NCBI GenBank assembly: GCA_033439795.1
Contig: JAUTDP010000017.1
Span: forward strand, 1 to 64,000
Length of the DNA stretch: 64,000 bases
Direction: 5' to 3'
Origin: Sordaria brevicollis
Lineage: Eukaryota; Ascomycota; Sordariomycetes; Sordariales; Sordariaceae
Shown: piece by piece, positions 44,956 to 56,935 of the stretch
Layout of the letters: the number at the start of each line of letters is the position of its first letter
How positions within the stretch are numbered: position 1 is the stretch's first letter
Made by a program: the position numbers and the translations under genes
Notes under the pieces: generated by a model
Databases searched by the model: none
What the model saw: only the letters and a program-made list of their open reading frames with translations
Told to the model about the DNA's origin: nothing

Positions 44956-47900
44956 GCCAAGTATAGCACCGCCTCAGTGTTAACTTGTTCTTGGGTCTTG
45001 GTTTTTCTTGGGACACTTTGTCTTGGGGTTTCTTGGAGTTTCTTGGACATTTCTTGGGATTTCTTGGTTCTCTTGGACTTTCTTGTGAATTGCTTGGAGT
45101 TCTTGGAATTTCTTGGGTTTTTCTAGGCAGGCGGCTCGTGTAACTGTCTGAATGTGGATTTTGGATATGTACCGTACACGGCTCTCTCCCGACCTGTCAA
45201 ATCGTTCGTTCGTCGTGTCTGTCAGCGGGAACCGGGAGGGAGTACGTATGATACACACAAAGCAAGAAGCCAAGAATCTTCCGTCCGGATCGCGAGTGTG
45301 GGCTGATTGTGTTGTCATCCCAACCGGTCTTCGAGAAGTTTTCCTGAATTCTTGATGTCGCAATGAGGCGAGGGCTGGGCGCCAAGATATGTCTGTTTTC
45401 TTCTGCCGCGAGGTTGAGGTGCAAAGAAGCTTGATGTGATGTCAAATTAAAGATTGGTGGATGGAAGAAACGGACGGACGGATGGATGTCAGACGGACAC
45501 AACGGGAGTGGCTTGTCGTTGGATCACAACTGTGTAGGGTTGTGTCGAAGAAGGGACGAAAGCTGGCATTTGCATTACTACTTCCTTTTTTTTCTTCAAC
45601 CAGAATCAGATTTAGTATCACACAATCTATAGCTAATTTCTCCTTGGTAGACAACCGAGGGTCTAATAATGACTTGATGATAAGAAGGAGGAAGGGTCGT
45701 CGATATCGTGACAAGAGCAGGCCTATGCTAAACCGAACAGCAAATGAATGAATGATGCTCTGCGCTATCTATCTGTGAGCAACGAGAGATGTGTGATTGA
45801 AACGGATCAAATTGATGAGAAGGGAGAGGCGCCGACGACGAGGGCGGCTCCGCAGGCTGATGGATACCCTATAGATACCGAATCCACTGGTGAAGGATCC
45901 AGACCACGGACGAATGTCCAAGCTTGACGAGGCGGCCCTTTGCTCTTTCTGGGATTGCCTCAGGTTTTGGGTCGTTTTGGAAGTTGGGTGTCACTGGTGT
46001 GTGGTCGGGGTGAGCACGTGTCTACCGTCTCGGCGTCGGAGTCGTTGAGGTTAAAGAGCACCCCCGGAGCCGTGGATATTAGCGCTGGAAATTGTAGGGG
46101 TGTTCCGGTATTGTTCTTTGAAGCAACCTTGGCCGATGGCATCGCTTGGCAATGATTCTGATCTGCTTGCTGTTAACAGTCGATGAGTGTCTCGATATCT
46201 CTCGGAAGGTTTGGACATGATTATGCCCTAGGTACATCGGCTGTCAACAACCTCTTGATCAACAAGACAGTCCATTTCCCATCTTGCTTCTCTCAAGACC
46301 TTTGCCGATTCAGCAACATGTCAACATCACATAGATGCCACCCCTACCGCTGGCACTTTACTCCTGCATCGTACATTAATGGTTTGCCGAGAGATACCAA
46401 GTCGCCAAGTTGGCCAAGTAAAGACCAAGAACACCAAGAATGACCAAGACCTTGGCTCACTTGGCAGCACTCAGCGTGATCCCTTGGCCTCAGGCGGGAT
46501 ATGTCACTGTCTTGCCATTAACAGCATTGTGCCATTGGCCACCACTTGTTCACCTTTCATGGCCAAATTTCATCTTTCACGATCCGAACTGTCCCTGGTG
46601 AAGAAGCGACAACTCGGGAAAGCACTTTGGCTGTCTGTCTGTCTGTCTGTCCGGGCTCCTGCCGACAATCATTCACCGAGCATCGGGCAGCTGGTCCCGT
46701 CCGACGGGCAGTGGATTGCGGAACAAACCTCGGCGGCTTTAACAAGTCCGCACAGGAACGGACAATCCCCATCCGCCGTCAACCGATCATGACAGCCCGC
46801 CGGGACCTTTCCCTTTGCAGCCAAATAGTGCCCACCGCCGTCATGTGCGGATGACTTTTACCCCGTACTCCTGGCCGTGATGAGGGGGTGGAAATGGGTC
46901 AATGGGGTGGTGAATGGGGAAGAGGACAAAATTTCCAAGACGGGGCCGACCAATCATGCGAATCAACAGCCGACCATGGCTCAATGGGCCCAATTTACGT
47001 AAGCTGTTAGCGGACAGACAGCTGTGGAAAACGCTGGGAATGGGGAACCGTAGCCACCACAGAGTCCACAAGCACATGCACGCTCAATGACGGCACACAC
47101 AAGGGAAGACAAGACAAGGACAAGACATGACAAGACAAGAGAAGGCGCCATCGCCCATATAGTGCCCAGTCATGAGATGGCATCGAGAGGCCATCAACCA
47201 AAGAAGAGAAGAGCCAAACCAGGCCCAAACGAAGGAGAAACAGGATGGCGCTGAACCGAGACGGGAGACCACTGGACAGCCGCAAAGAGTCAACGGACAA
47301 AGTGTGACCACTTCACTCAAGGGGGCAATGAGGGGAGACGAGACTGTGGAGGATCGCCAAGCTATTTTCTACAATGCCAAGCCTTGGCACGGACTTGGCG
47401 GACCTTGGCAGCCATGTCGTGCTGTTAGTGCGCTGAAGCGGTGCGCTCCCTGTGGCCTGGTCATTCTGCGGTCATTCAGCGGTTCCACCCACTGACACCT
47501 TGTCCGCCCCAGGACCCCTCAGCATCGACAACGGCACGCCACATTGCACCACAAACAGAGGGTACCTGTGCCGGATGGCATCGTCCAATTAGACAGGCTG
47601 AGCAGGCTTGGCGTCCGAGCCCGCGACCGCCAAGAGAGGCTTTCAAGTCTTTCCGCCCAGGAGCGCCAAGGAGCAAGGCCATAATAAAGACAGTGAAGGC
47701 CCGCTGTTGATCCAACGTGTTTTCCCTCTGCAAACAACTTAAAATCTATCGAGACTTTGTGTTTTGTTGGGGCTTTTTTCCTCTTGCATCTTCAAACAGA
47801 CACTCTTGAGTTTTTGGCGAATTCTTCCTGCGCGCGCTTCCACCGACTGCACCTGGCACAACCTTGAACCACTGCAGGCCCTCGCCCAGGCACCGATAGA

Positions 47901-47989
47901 GCGATAACCGATCTGATACGGAACGCATATCAGCAGCGCTTCCACCCAAGCCGTCTTCCCATTGGAAAAGCCGGCAATTTTTTCTTGGC
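44956..47989. promoter_or_regulatory. Cluster of PacC recognition sites (GCCAAG) upstream of pacC
   Basis: By eye I count 19 exact GCCAAG hexamers on either strand. Starts are 44956, 45269, 45381, 46128, 46145, 46404, 46413, 46451, 46460, 46483, 47356, 47376, 47383, 47394, 47404, 47607, 47629, 47665 and 47984. Chance expectation for about 4 kb is near 2. GCCAAG (GCCARG) is the established PacC/PAC-3 binding core. Five sites lie within 47356-47409, including the dyad TGCCAAGCCTTGGCA. The placement in front of the PacC gene indicates autoregulation. Confidence 0.75.
44989..45125 (+). repeat. Degenerate one-strand array of TTCTTGG
   Basis: Within about 137 bp, CTTGG occurs 12 times, all on the plus strand, mostly as TTTCTTGG and separated by 2-8 variable bases. 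The period is irregular, roughly 9-13 bp, so it is not a simple microsatellite. The opposite strand reads as repeated CCAAGAA. It stands about 3.3 kb upstream of PacC and 0.7 kb after SEA4. Confidence 0.8.
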
Positions 47990-48364
47990 TTTTTCTTGGT
48001 GGGGTCTCGTCCTGAACCTCCCCCAAAAGTCAAAAAGTTCCCGTCAGCGTCAGCGTTCAGCTATATCTCGACTCGGACGGGCCTACCATCTCACTATCAC
48101 GCGCCGGCCGACAGTGTAGCACATTGTCGCGTTTTGACGCCCTCGTTCAACGTCGCCCAACTGAACCGCTTCCGGCCTGACCACTGAAAAAACGGTCGAC
48201 CACATACTCGGTGAAATCGGACCCCGGGATAACCTGATCTCCGTTTCGCCCACTCACACGTCAGAGTACCCGGTACTTACTTGCCTGATTCGTGTGTTGT
48301 GTACCTCGGTATACCAAGACATCTTATCACTTATACACCCTATTTCCGTCACACAGCAGCAACC

Positions 48365-50399
48365 ATGTCGTCCACACCAGCCCAGGAAAACGGCACCGTC
48401 AACGGCGCGGCCCCGGCCCCGGCTCCGGCCCAAACAACGCCCGCTCCGGCTCCGGCCACCACTGCCACTCCCACCACCGCCGCTGCCGCTCCCGTCAATG
48501 GAACTGCTACCAATGCCACTCAGCAGGCATCATCCAACTCATCCACCTCTGCTTCCAACGGCACCACTCCCGCTCCTTCTACCACCCCCACCACCAGCAA
48601 CTCCTCAGCCCCTGCTCCTGCTCAGGATGAGAGCCTTGTTTGCCGATGGGCTGAATGCAATGAGCGCTTCACCAGCGCCGAAGTGCTCTATGTACGTCAT
48701 TACCATTATCCTGGTATCCCTCGTGGAAATCTTCTAACATGAGATGAAATAGGAACACATTTGCGAGAAGCACGTTGGTCGCAAGAGCACAAACAACCTC
48801 AACCTCACATGCCAGTGGAACTCGTGCCGCACCACCACGGTGAAGCGCGACCACATTACTTCGCATGTCCGTGTTCACGTTCCCCTGAAGCCGCACAAGT
48901 GCGATTTCTGCGGCAAGTGCTTCAAGCGCCCTCAGGATCTCAAGAAGCATGTCAAGACACATGCCGACGACTCGGTCTTGGTGGGTAGGTCTCCGCAGGA
49001 CCAGAACGGTGGCATGAATGGCGGCTATAGAGCTCAGGCTCCTGTTCACAAGGGTATGTACATAACCACCCCCCTCCGTTTCGGTCTTCCAGAAATCTAG
49101 GAGACCAGTTCTCTTCAGTTCGGGCTCACGCTGGGCCACCCTCGTATGCTCGTTGAGGCTAATTCGCCTCTAGCTCCCACCAGTTTCTATGATCACAATG
49201 GCCATATGCGCGGTACTAACCAAGCCCCCTTTGGCCAGCCCCACCAGAATGGTCAGGCTAGTTACTACCACCCTCAGTACCCAGCATCCCAGCCCTACCA
49301 CGCTCCTATGTACTACCCAGCCCAGCCCATGGGTGGCCAGCGTAACGACTTTGCTAGCCACCAGGCTGCTCCTTTCGATGCTCGCAAGCGTCAGTTTGAT
49401 GACCTGAACGATTTCTTCGGCAGCGTCAAGCGCCGTCAGATCAACCCGACCTCTTATGAGTCGGTTGGCCGTGCTTTGATGCCTCTCCATGCTCCTCTGG
49501 GGCTTCACTCTGGCGGTCTGGCTACTGAGTACATGGCCCAGCCTCCTCACACTCTCGGCATGGCCAGTGCCCATCACCCGCTCACTCAGCATTACTACCT
49601 CCCGCCCATGCCCAACCTTCGCACCAAGGAGGACCTTCAGCAGATGGACCACTTCCTCGAGCAAATGCAGGCGACTGTCTACGAGAACACCGCTGTTGAG
49701 ATGCGCCATCACTCGCCCACATATGCGACTCGCCCGAACATTGATCCTTACCACGGCGCGGCCCTCGCCTCCCCGCTTAGCGCCACCTCTCCTCACTCAA
49801 GCGGCACTCCTGCGGTTACGCCTACTCCTAGTAACATGTCGTACACCTCGGGTCACTCGCCAAGCACTTCTTCCACCAGCCTCTCTCCCACTTCGCGCCA
49901 CAGCTCGACCCCCTCGGTCTCCTACCCCACCCTTCCCAGCCGGCCAGGTCTCCCCTACCCCTCGACCTCGGGCCTGGGCTCCAACTTCACCCACAACGAG
50001 CGTCGTCTCTCCGGCGGTGTCCTCCAGAGCGCGCGCCGCGCGGTCGACGAGGCTGATCGTGCGCCTACCCCCAAGGCTAGCGAGCAGAACACTGTCAGCT
50101 CGCCATCGGAGGATTCGGAGACGGGTGACGTCAACGGCCCCGAGACCTACGACGATTGGCTCCAGCACATGCGCGTCATCGAGTACCTCCGCCAGGGCAT
50201 CCGCGCCCGCCTGGAGAGGCAGGAGTTTGATGAGGACGATACTAGCAGGATCGACCCCATGGTGCTTGAGTCGTCGGATCGCAACCAGCAGCAGCGGAGC
50301 CCCCAGCAGCAACACCAAAAGAGCCCCAACATGCCGACCGCGGCGGGTCCTTCGGCGCCGGAGAAGCCTCTCTATCCTGTTCTTCCTCGCATCAACTAG
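48365..50399 (+). CDS. pac-3: PacC/Rim101 alkaline-pH zinc-finger transcription factor
   Basis: Three exons, 48365-48691, 48753-49053 and 49174-50399, encode 617 aa. The introns are 61 nt (GTACGT...TAG) and 120 nt (GTATGT, branch CTAAT, acceptor CTAG). After an Ala/Pro/Thr-rich start, three C2H2 fingers span about residues 93-180. The first two are of the interacting type (CRWAEC..., CQWNSC...) and the third is [25 protein letters not shown]. Downstream a conserved segment contains [14 protein letters not shown] and [21 protein letters not shown]. It corresponds to the signalling-protease box, where ambient alkaline pH triggers processing through the Pal pathway. The C-terminal [21 protein letters not shown] matches the region that keeps the full-length form closed. 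The nuclear, processed form activates alkaline genes and represses acid genes. Length agrees with the family. The N. crassa name is pac-3 (pacC). Confidence 0.95.
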
Positions 50400-51957
50400 T
50401 ACATAGGATCCGCATGTGTAATGGAGATGAGAAATTGCGAAGGCTGGGTGGGGCGGCGTTAAAGGCTGGCTGGCTGGTTGATTATGATAGGCGTGTTTGG
50501 TTGATTGAACTGGTTGGAACTGAAATCACCTTTTTTTTTACCTTCTCTTCTTTATTTGTTAGTTTATGCCGTGTGTGGGGTGTTAGTTTTCTCTAAATGA
50601 TTGATTCAATGGATTGTGTGTCAAGCTATTTTTGTTTTTTCTTTCTCTGATGTGCGTGGGTGCGTGTACGTGTTTGTTTACTGGTATCTTTAACTCGGGA
50701 CACAAGGAATGGGGGAAAGCAAAAGTAGGGGGAGGATCTGGTCTGGCCTGTCAGACAAAAGCAGAAATGGAGTGCGAATTGCTTTTATCATGTAAATATA
50801 GTTTACTACTATCGCTAGTCTTGCCCTTTCTTGCTGCGGTCAGCGCAGAACTTTCTTCAAAAGATACCTGGGTTTCTCTCTTTTAAACTACTTGTTCCTG
50901 TAAAAAGCTGTCTATAAGCTACAAGACTCTGATCGGCGTCAGATACCACACTAGAGGAAGGTATTGAATGCTTAAAATGCTGCCATTCCTTGAAGGCTCG
51001 CTCTACATTCGAGGGTATCTGAGATGGCTTTGAAACATGCACCCACAAACTTGCACCTCAACATGCAACCCAGTAAGTCGGTGAGAAGTCTGATTTTCGC
51101 ATATTTCGTCATTTTCATTCATGATATCATTGACATACTCCCCTTACAACAGAATATGGAGTCCGATGGCGAAGTGTGAGATGGAGACGAAGAAGGTAGT
51201 CCGAAATTCCGTTTTGCGAATCAACAGTTCCGGACTCTCTGCCGGTTCGCTCACGCCCGGGATAAGTCAGGGGTAAGGTGAGCTGCCTGGCTACCAAGGT
51301 CTGAGATGCCACACCGGCCAAAGATCCACCTTGGTATTTAAGGTGAGGGGATTTAGGTACCAATGCTCAAAGGGGCCATCCCTATTCTGTAATGCTCAAC
51401 CTGAATCTCGATCCCCGGGTTCCGTTCCGGCCGGTTTTTTGGGGGAAGACTTTTGTGGTGTACATAATTCCGCACCTCTTCCCCCCAATGCTGACTAGTG
51501 TTTTAACTGTTCAAGTATCCAGGGCTTGGATTCCCGTGTGAGCAATGCAAATAAGTATGTTTTTGTGACCAGCATATCGTGTGCTTGCGAAACGGTCGAA
51601 ATTTTATGAAAAGATCATGTTTTAGAAAGAACATGTCAAAAAACAGAAAAAAAAATATGAAAAATTTTGAACGACAAGACCAAGAAGGGAGTCATCCACC
51701 TACCCACACCAACTGCCCAAAAACAATTCGAGGGTATCGCCGCGCAGCATACTGAGGTATCTCTGATGTAGCCAAACTTCCCACCAACAACTTTTTCTCT
51801 AGGTAGCCACCCGACAAAGAAATGAAATCCACAAACAAATTCCTGCCCTGCTTACGTCTAGTCATACCAAAAAGGGGTAAGTTTCTTTATTTTCCACTTC
51901 AACCGTGCGTTTGTTTATCCCAAGGTATTCTGCACCACCTCACAAATCTCCCCTTTC
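50400..51957. other. Convergent 3' regions of pacC and the SET gene
   Basis: Two stop codons face each other over 1.56 kb. Short T and A runs (near 50530 and 51640-51670) could be in 3' UTRs. No gene is supported. Confidence 0.6.
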
Positions 51958-53658
51958 CTAACCGCTACCGTTCGTTGCGGCAGCTTCGTCGCGACACCTC
52001 TTGCACATACACCAACCGCCCAACGCTCCTTGAGCCCACTCCCTTCGGTCCTTCACTGGCAGATCGACGTCGCAATAATGGTTTAGGATCTCCTCGCCCG
52101 CCTTAATGCCACCTGGCCGATTACCGACGACACGAGTCTCCCGAGCGAACAAAGTCATCCGACCACCCCATTCCCATGTCACGTTAGGATCGCAGTCGTG
52201 GTTGGCCAAGCACCAGAAGGGATGGACAGCCGCCACCTCGGGACGGCCGTCACGCAAGCCCTTGCGGGCAGATGCAGTGCCGCGGAACTTGCTGTACGCT
52301 GTGTTGAAGACCCATAGGTCGTGTTGAGGGAGCGTCTCAAAGATATCGATGTCCATCTTCTCCAAAATATGAAGAGGGATCTCAATGTTATACTTGAAGG
52401 AGAACGGCAAGGTCCACTCCGGTGGTGGGCCGGCATTGACCGACAAGTCAATGTCGTTAAGCTGGGTAGGGACGAAGTCACCCCAGATATACTTGATCTC
52501 CTTCAAGTCCAAGGGGTGGACCTCCTGATGATTTGACATCGCCAGAAGACGAGCCAGGAGGAGCAGATACAGGGATTCAGCAACATCCTTAGCCTCAGGG
52601 TCCTTCGCGATCGAGTCGACATCCTTGTCGCAAACCGCCGGGTGGTATTGCTTCTGGGCCCGAGAGAAGCAGAACTCGTCACAGAATACAGTATCATAGC
52701 ATTCCGGGCAACTGACGGCTTCTGTCTGCACCTTGAGTGGTGGCAGTTCAGTGCCGCAGGCATCGCAAGTGGATTCCTTATGACGGTTGTTGGCTGTCAA
52801 CAAAGAGTACTCCTTCAAGACAGCCTCACCAGGAGCGATATCCTCCTTCGCGAAAAGACCCAACTGGTTGCAGGTCGGGATGATGTCGTAGCCGTCGGTG
52901 TTGCTCTCTCCTTCGAGCAGAACGGGTAGGCACGAAACCTTAACGGCGCACTTGGGTGCCATAGTTTCGAGCTGACCGTTCAGGAACGACAGTGACTCGT
53001 CCGAAAAGCGATCAGGCTCGTGCGTATTCCACGGGTAGACCTCACGGCGCACAACACCGCTATCGGGAAGGTCATGGAAATCGACCGACTCGTCGGGCTT
53101 CAAGCGCAATCTCCGTCTGGCAACCTGCTCGATATATCCCTTGATTTCTAGGAGCTCCTTGTTCTCGGGAAGGATTCTGAGGCCCTTCTCGACAAAGTCG
53201 GACGCGCTCGCTAGACAACCGCACAAAAGGAGGCTGAGTGATAGAACCTGGAAGCAACGGACAGAAGCCGTGGTAGCCAGCTGACGGTACGGCTCGGATC
53301 CTTCGACATCCTCGCCGTCGGCCATGTTCTTGATGTTGGAAAGAAGATCGCCATAGTCCAAGACTTTGGGATAAGGGTCGGATGAGTGGGCCTCGAGAGA
53401 TTCCTTGGCCTGTTCGTGATATTCGAAGCCCTCGTTAAGGACCTCGTCTGTCAGAAGGAGGGCACGATAGGCATCGCCAGCGGCAAGGTCGGGGTATGCC
53501 AAGTCAGAATAGACGACGGCTCGCTCCAAGTAGAGGATGAGGTCGTATGGAGCAAGCGCCAGGGCGTCGGTTAGGCGCTGGCGGTGCTCGACGAGGGCGG
53601 CGCGTTGGGCTTGCCTCTCGTCAGGGACGGATTGGGCGGACGGGGATGAGCTTTCCAT
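51958..53658 (-). CDS. SET-domain protein with split SET and MYND-like zinc finger (SMYD type)
   Basis: One exon of 566 aa, starting at the first true ATG (53658). Residues 1-190 are helical, TPR-like repeats (ALALAPYDLILYLERAVVYSDL and similar). The SET domain is split: GLFAKEDIAPGEAVLKE, then an MYND-like zinc module at about 296-345 (CDACG, CPEC, FCDEFC, H...C), and later NHDCDPNVTWEW near 486, GEEILNHYCD, and a post-SET cluster CMCKRC near 550. NHxCxPN and the Tyr of the EILNHYCD motif are the usual S-adenosylmethionine and lysine-channel elements, so the enzyme looks active. Members methylate histones or non-histone proteins; the substrate here is unknown. The TPR-plus-SET layout is common in fungi. 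Confidence 0.88.
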   Translation of the reverse strand: MESSSPSAQSVPDERQAQRAALVEHRQRLTDALALAPYDLILYLERAVVYSDLAYPDLAAGDAYRALLLTDEVLNEGFEYHEQAKESLEAHSSDPYPKVLDYGDLLSNIKNMADGEDVEGSEPYRQLATTASVRCFQVLSLSLLLCGCLASASDFVEKGLRILPENKELLEIKGYIEQVARRRLRLKPDESVDFHDLPDSGVVRREVYPWNTHEPDRFSDESLSFLNGQLETMAPKCAVKVSCLPVLLEGESNTDGYDIIPTCNQLGLFAKEDIAPGEAVLKEYSLLTANNRHKESTCDACGTELPPLKVQTEAVSCPECYDTVFCDEFCFSRAQKQYHPAVCDKDVDSIAKDPEAKDVAESLYLLLLARLLAMSNHQEVHPLDLKEIKYIWGDFVPTQLNDIDLSVNAGPPPEWTLPFSFKYNIEIPLHILEKMDIDIFETLPQHDLWVFNTAYSKFRGTASARKGLRDGRPEVAAVHPFWCLANHDCDPNVTWEWGGRMTLFARETRVVGNRPGGIKAGEEILNHYCDVDLPVKDRREWAQGALGGWCMCKRCRDEAAATNGSG

Positions 53659-56600
53659 GGCGGAGAACAAGGCTGCTGGCCGGTTCGATTACTGGCTGCC
53701 GGAAAGTTGATCCGAGAAAACACTTGGATAGTTCAGAAGGATTGGCGAGTTGGTAATATGCTCGTTTGTATGCTCGGGCTGTTCGGTCTAGTCAGCCTGG
53801 TACGGCAGGTGAAAGGTGAGACAGTGAAGGGTGACACAGGACGACAGACGATGGACCTGATGGTATGCGCGGGCAAGATCAAGGATCGACCACAAGATAA
53901 ACACCCACCCCGCGTCGATGGATGATCGAGTCCATGTTGGGAAAACAAGTGACGGTACCTTGGGATGATATATGGGAACAAAGACCTTGTCTCGTCCAGG
54001 TAGGATCGAGGAATATTTCGGCCCGCGAACTACAGGGGACCGTCGACAAAAAGAGGAAGAGGGGAAAAGAGAAAAGGAAGGTGTACCTACCTGATGGTCC
54101 TGGGGAGACCTTGGGTCAGGTTGGGAGTGTGGTTCAGTTGTTGGCGGTGCCTGGTTCCCGACCTGTTGGAGTTGGTACTTCCTTGGTCTTGCCTTGGCTG
54201 AAATTCAGACCCTTTTTTTTTCGGCTTTGCTCCTCCACTGTCGTCCCTTCCTTATTCCACCCAATATCTAAATCCGATCCGCCGCTTCCACTCCTTTGCA
54301 CTTTCCCGTTCTCGGATGAGCAGCTATCGTTACCGTGCTAGTAACAGCTGCACCTCATCGACCTGCAGATGCGGGATGGAGCGAGTCTGTGAGGCTTGGA
54401 GATGGCGACGGAGACGGTGGGAATTGGAGATCGATGGCGAAAAAAAAATTACGACGGCCTAGTAAGGTACTACGCCCGATACCTGAAGCCCACAGTCAGA
54501 TAATCGGCTCAACAAGGGACTCGGGCCAGAAGCAACCCGAAAAGAAGAATTACACTGCAGAGCCCGGATACTACTACACCCGGCAACCCAAACTATACCC
54601 TGAACAAAAAACCACAAAATAGTGGGCAGTAAGTCCAGTGAGGAGAGTGGGCGATGACGGAGGAATGGGGACTCGACACTAGTCAAGATCGGATGTGACT
54701 GAGATGATGTGACAGGGAACCGGAAGGGGGAAGCTACCTTTCTATGTATCGCGCCTAAGGAGAACCGGGAGGAAAACTGTGGATGGGAAAGACACTGCCA
54801 GGTGAGAGGTTAACCATGGAAAGGTGAAAAATAAAACCGACGGAAATCGGGTTGAGAATCTGTATCCTGGTGTATGTATTGCACCGGGACTTGCAAAGAG
54901 CCAGGAAAAGGAAGCCAATGTCACTAGAAATCACTAGAGCGAGGTCTGAAACGACGTTATTTCTCGCATCAGAAAATTTTATTTTTATTTTTACCTCTCT
55001 GCTGGGTTGTGTGTAGCGTGCTATCCCCGCCCGCCGTTTGCTCTCCATCCATCCCGCCGCCGTCGACGAATTTGAACCCTGCCGGGCTCCCCAAGGTACG
55101 ATCACCGAAGAAAGAGGGTTGATGCCAGGTGAGAGCTGCCCCTTCCACTTTTTCCTCGCAGCCGTCACAAATGCTCCGGATCCAACCCAAGCTAAACCGA
55201 ATCCAGAACGCTCTCCAGTGGAAAAGAACCACTCACCTGTCGAGGAACGCCGGAATATGGCCAAGTGGAAATGACGGGACCGCTGCATCTTGATCTGATA
55301 TCCACCACTGGCGCCGGCGTACCAAGTACCAACCTAACGGCTTCTACTTCCACTGAATGACAGGGACAATTGTGGGGGAGGAAGCTCGGCTTTGATCCCG
55401 TCTGTCAGTGTTCGGGAACCATCACGGCACAGCACGGGAACCACAAGTATCTCCTCCACTGAACGTCTGCTGTTGTGGCCTGGGCAAGACCTGTCACAGC
55501 ACGCCAATGCGCGAAGACGGACAGTTTCTTGCCAGGTTTGGTGAAAAAAGGTTCGTTGGGCTGCAACGGAGGAAGTATATTGGTGGAAAGGCTGATCGGC
55601 AGAAGCTCCCGTCTCTCGTACGGAGAAAAACATCAGGTTTCAGTCTAGTCTGGAAGCTTCTTCTTTTTTTTTTTTTTTTTTTTTCCAGGGCAGCATGTCT
55701 TGTAGCTCGAGGAACGGAAGCACAAAAACATGATGGACCCCGAAAATATGATGTCGCCAATATTTTACGGTCGCCGTACTGATGAAACAGGGTATTCAAG
55801 GGGCATCCTTACCGAGGACCGGGTCACAAAGAGGACCCTTCATTCTTGGATCGCCTCAAAGTGAACCCTTGGGAACGGTTCCCAATGACCCTTGGCACTG
55901 ACACCTTAGGGAGCACCCAAAAAAGAAAACAGGGCGAAAAAGTCAAGGGTTCACACCCTCGTCTGATCCGGATGGGTTGGTTGGCAGGTCAGCGGCGTTG
56001 GGCGACACGAATTCGACAGGTCGGGTTGTCGTTGAAGCGCTTGGTAAAAATCAGGGTCCTTCCCCAACTGATGGCTTGCATATCTCACAGGCTGCTTATC
56101 CACCACTACCATAACCGCCGGGCAGTTTAGACCCAGGGTTAGGCTGGGGTAACACCACCACTTCCACTTGCAAGCGTACTCTAGGGTCGTCGGGGGCATC
56201 GAATCGAATGACAGATGTCAGGGTCAGATAGCGCGAGCTACGTCATGGGCTGTCCGGGGCTTCCAGACCAGGTCGACGGGAAACTTCGATCTCTGAAAAG
56301 AGAAAATGAAGGAGGCTTCCCGTAGCCGAAAGAGGAAAGAAGTCTATCCGAATGAACTGGTGTTCCGAGTCCCGAAGGAGATCCAGACCGGCCACACTGT
56401 CCTACGTTTGGAAATAACATCACATGGAGACGTAGAGGTACCTTCTCTATTCCTGCTTCTCTCCACTATTTGCGCTACTCGTCATCAAGGAAATATCCCA
56501 ACACATGTACCAAATGACATGCCAAATGACATGCCAACAGAGCGAACACACACACACAAACACACACAAAAAAAGTGCCATCATTTACAGCTAGATTAAT

Positions 56601-56935
56601 GACAACGGCCCTATGTTGTCACTCCCGTCAACTGTCATGATCATGCCATCGATCGGAGAGGGCGCAATGGGACGGGAAAGCACGACATCACCAAATCTTG
56701 TCTTCCCGTCCGTTGTGTTTCTGTGATCGGGGCTCGCCTCATTTTGTCAGTTCTAGTCTATCGCATTGGCCGCCTCTTTTTGATCTATAGTTGCTTTCTA
56801 AATGGAATATGGCAAGATCTACACCATGTCTATGCTAGTATCTATAGCCCCCTGATGTTACCAGGCATCCGTAACTCCTCATATCCGCACCCTGTATAGT
56901 CACAGTTCCTTCATGTTACGCCCCCTTCCCCCCCT
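53659..56935. other. Intergenic region, SET gene promoter side
   Basis: About 3.3 kb upstream of the SET gene and downstream of the phosphatase gene. It has a T21 run at 55664-55684 and short CA repeats near 56545. Open frames up to 177 codons (54755-55288 -) show no domain or codon bias. Nothing else is recognised. Confidence 0.6.

Larger units (their letters stand above)
44294..48364. other. 4-kb upstream region of the PacC gene
   Basis: No coding region is supported: open frames overlap in all phases and lack domains. It contains an 8-bp microsatellite next to the SEA4 stop, a one-sided CTTGG array, a dense cluster of GCCAAG sites, an ACAAG-rich tract near 47107-47140 and a CTGT tract near 46630. 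The last ~100 nt before 48365 must be the transcript leader and carry no in-frame upstream ATG. Confidence 0.65.
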
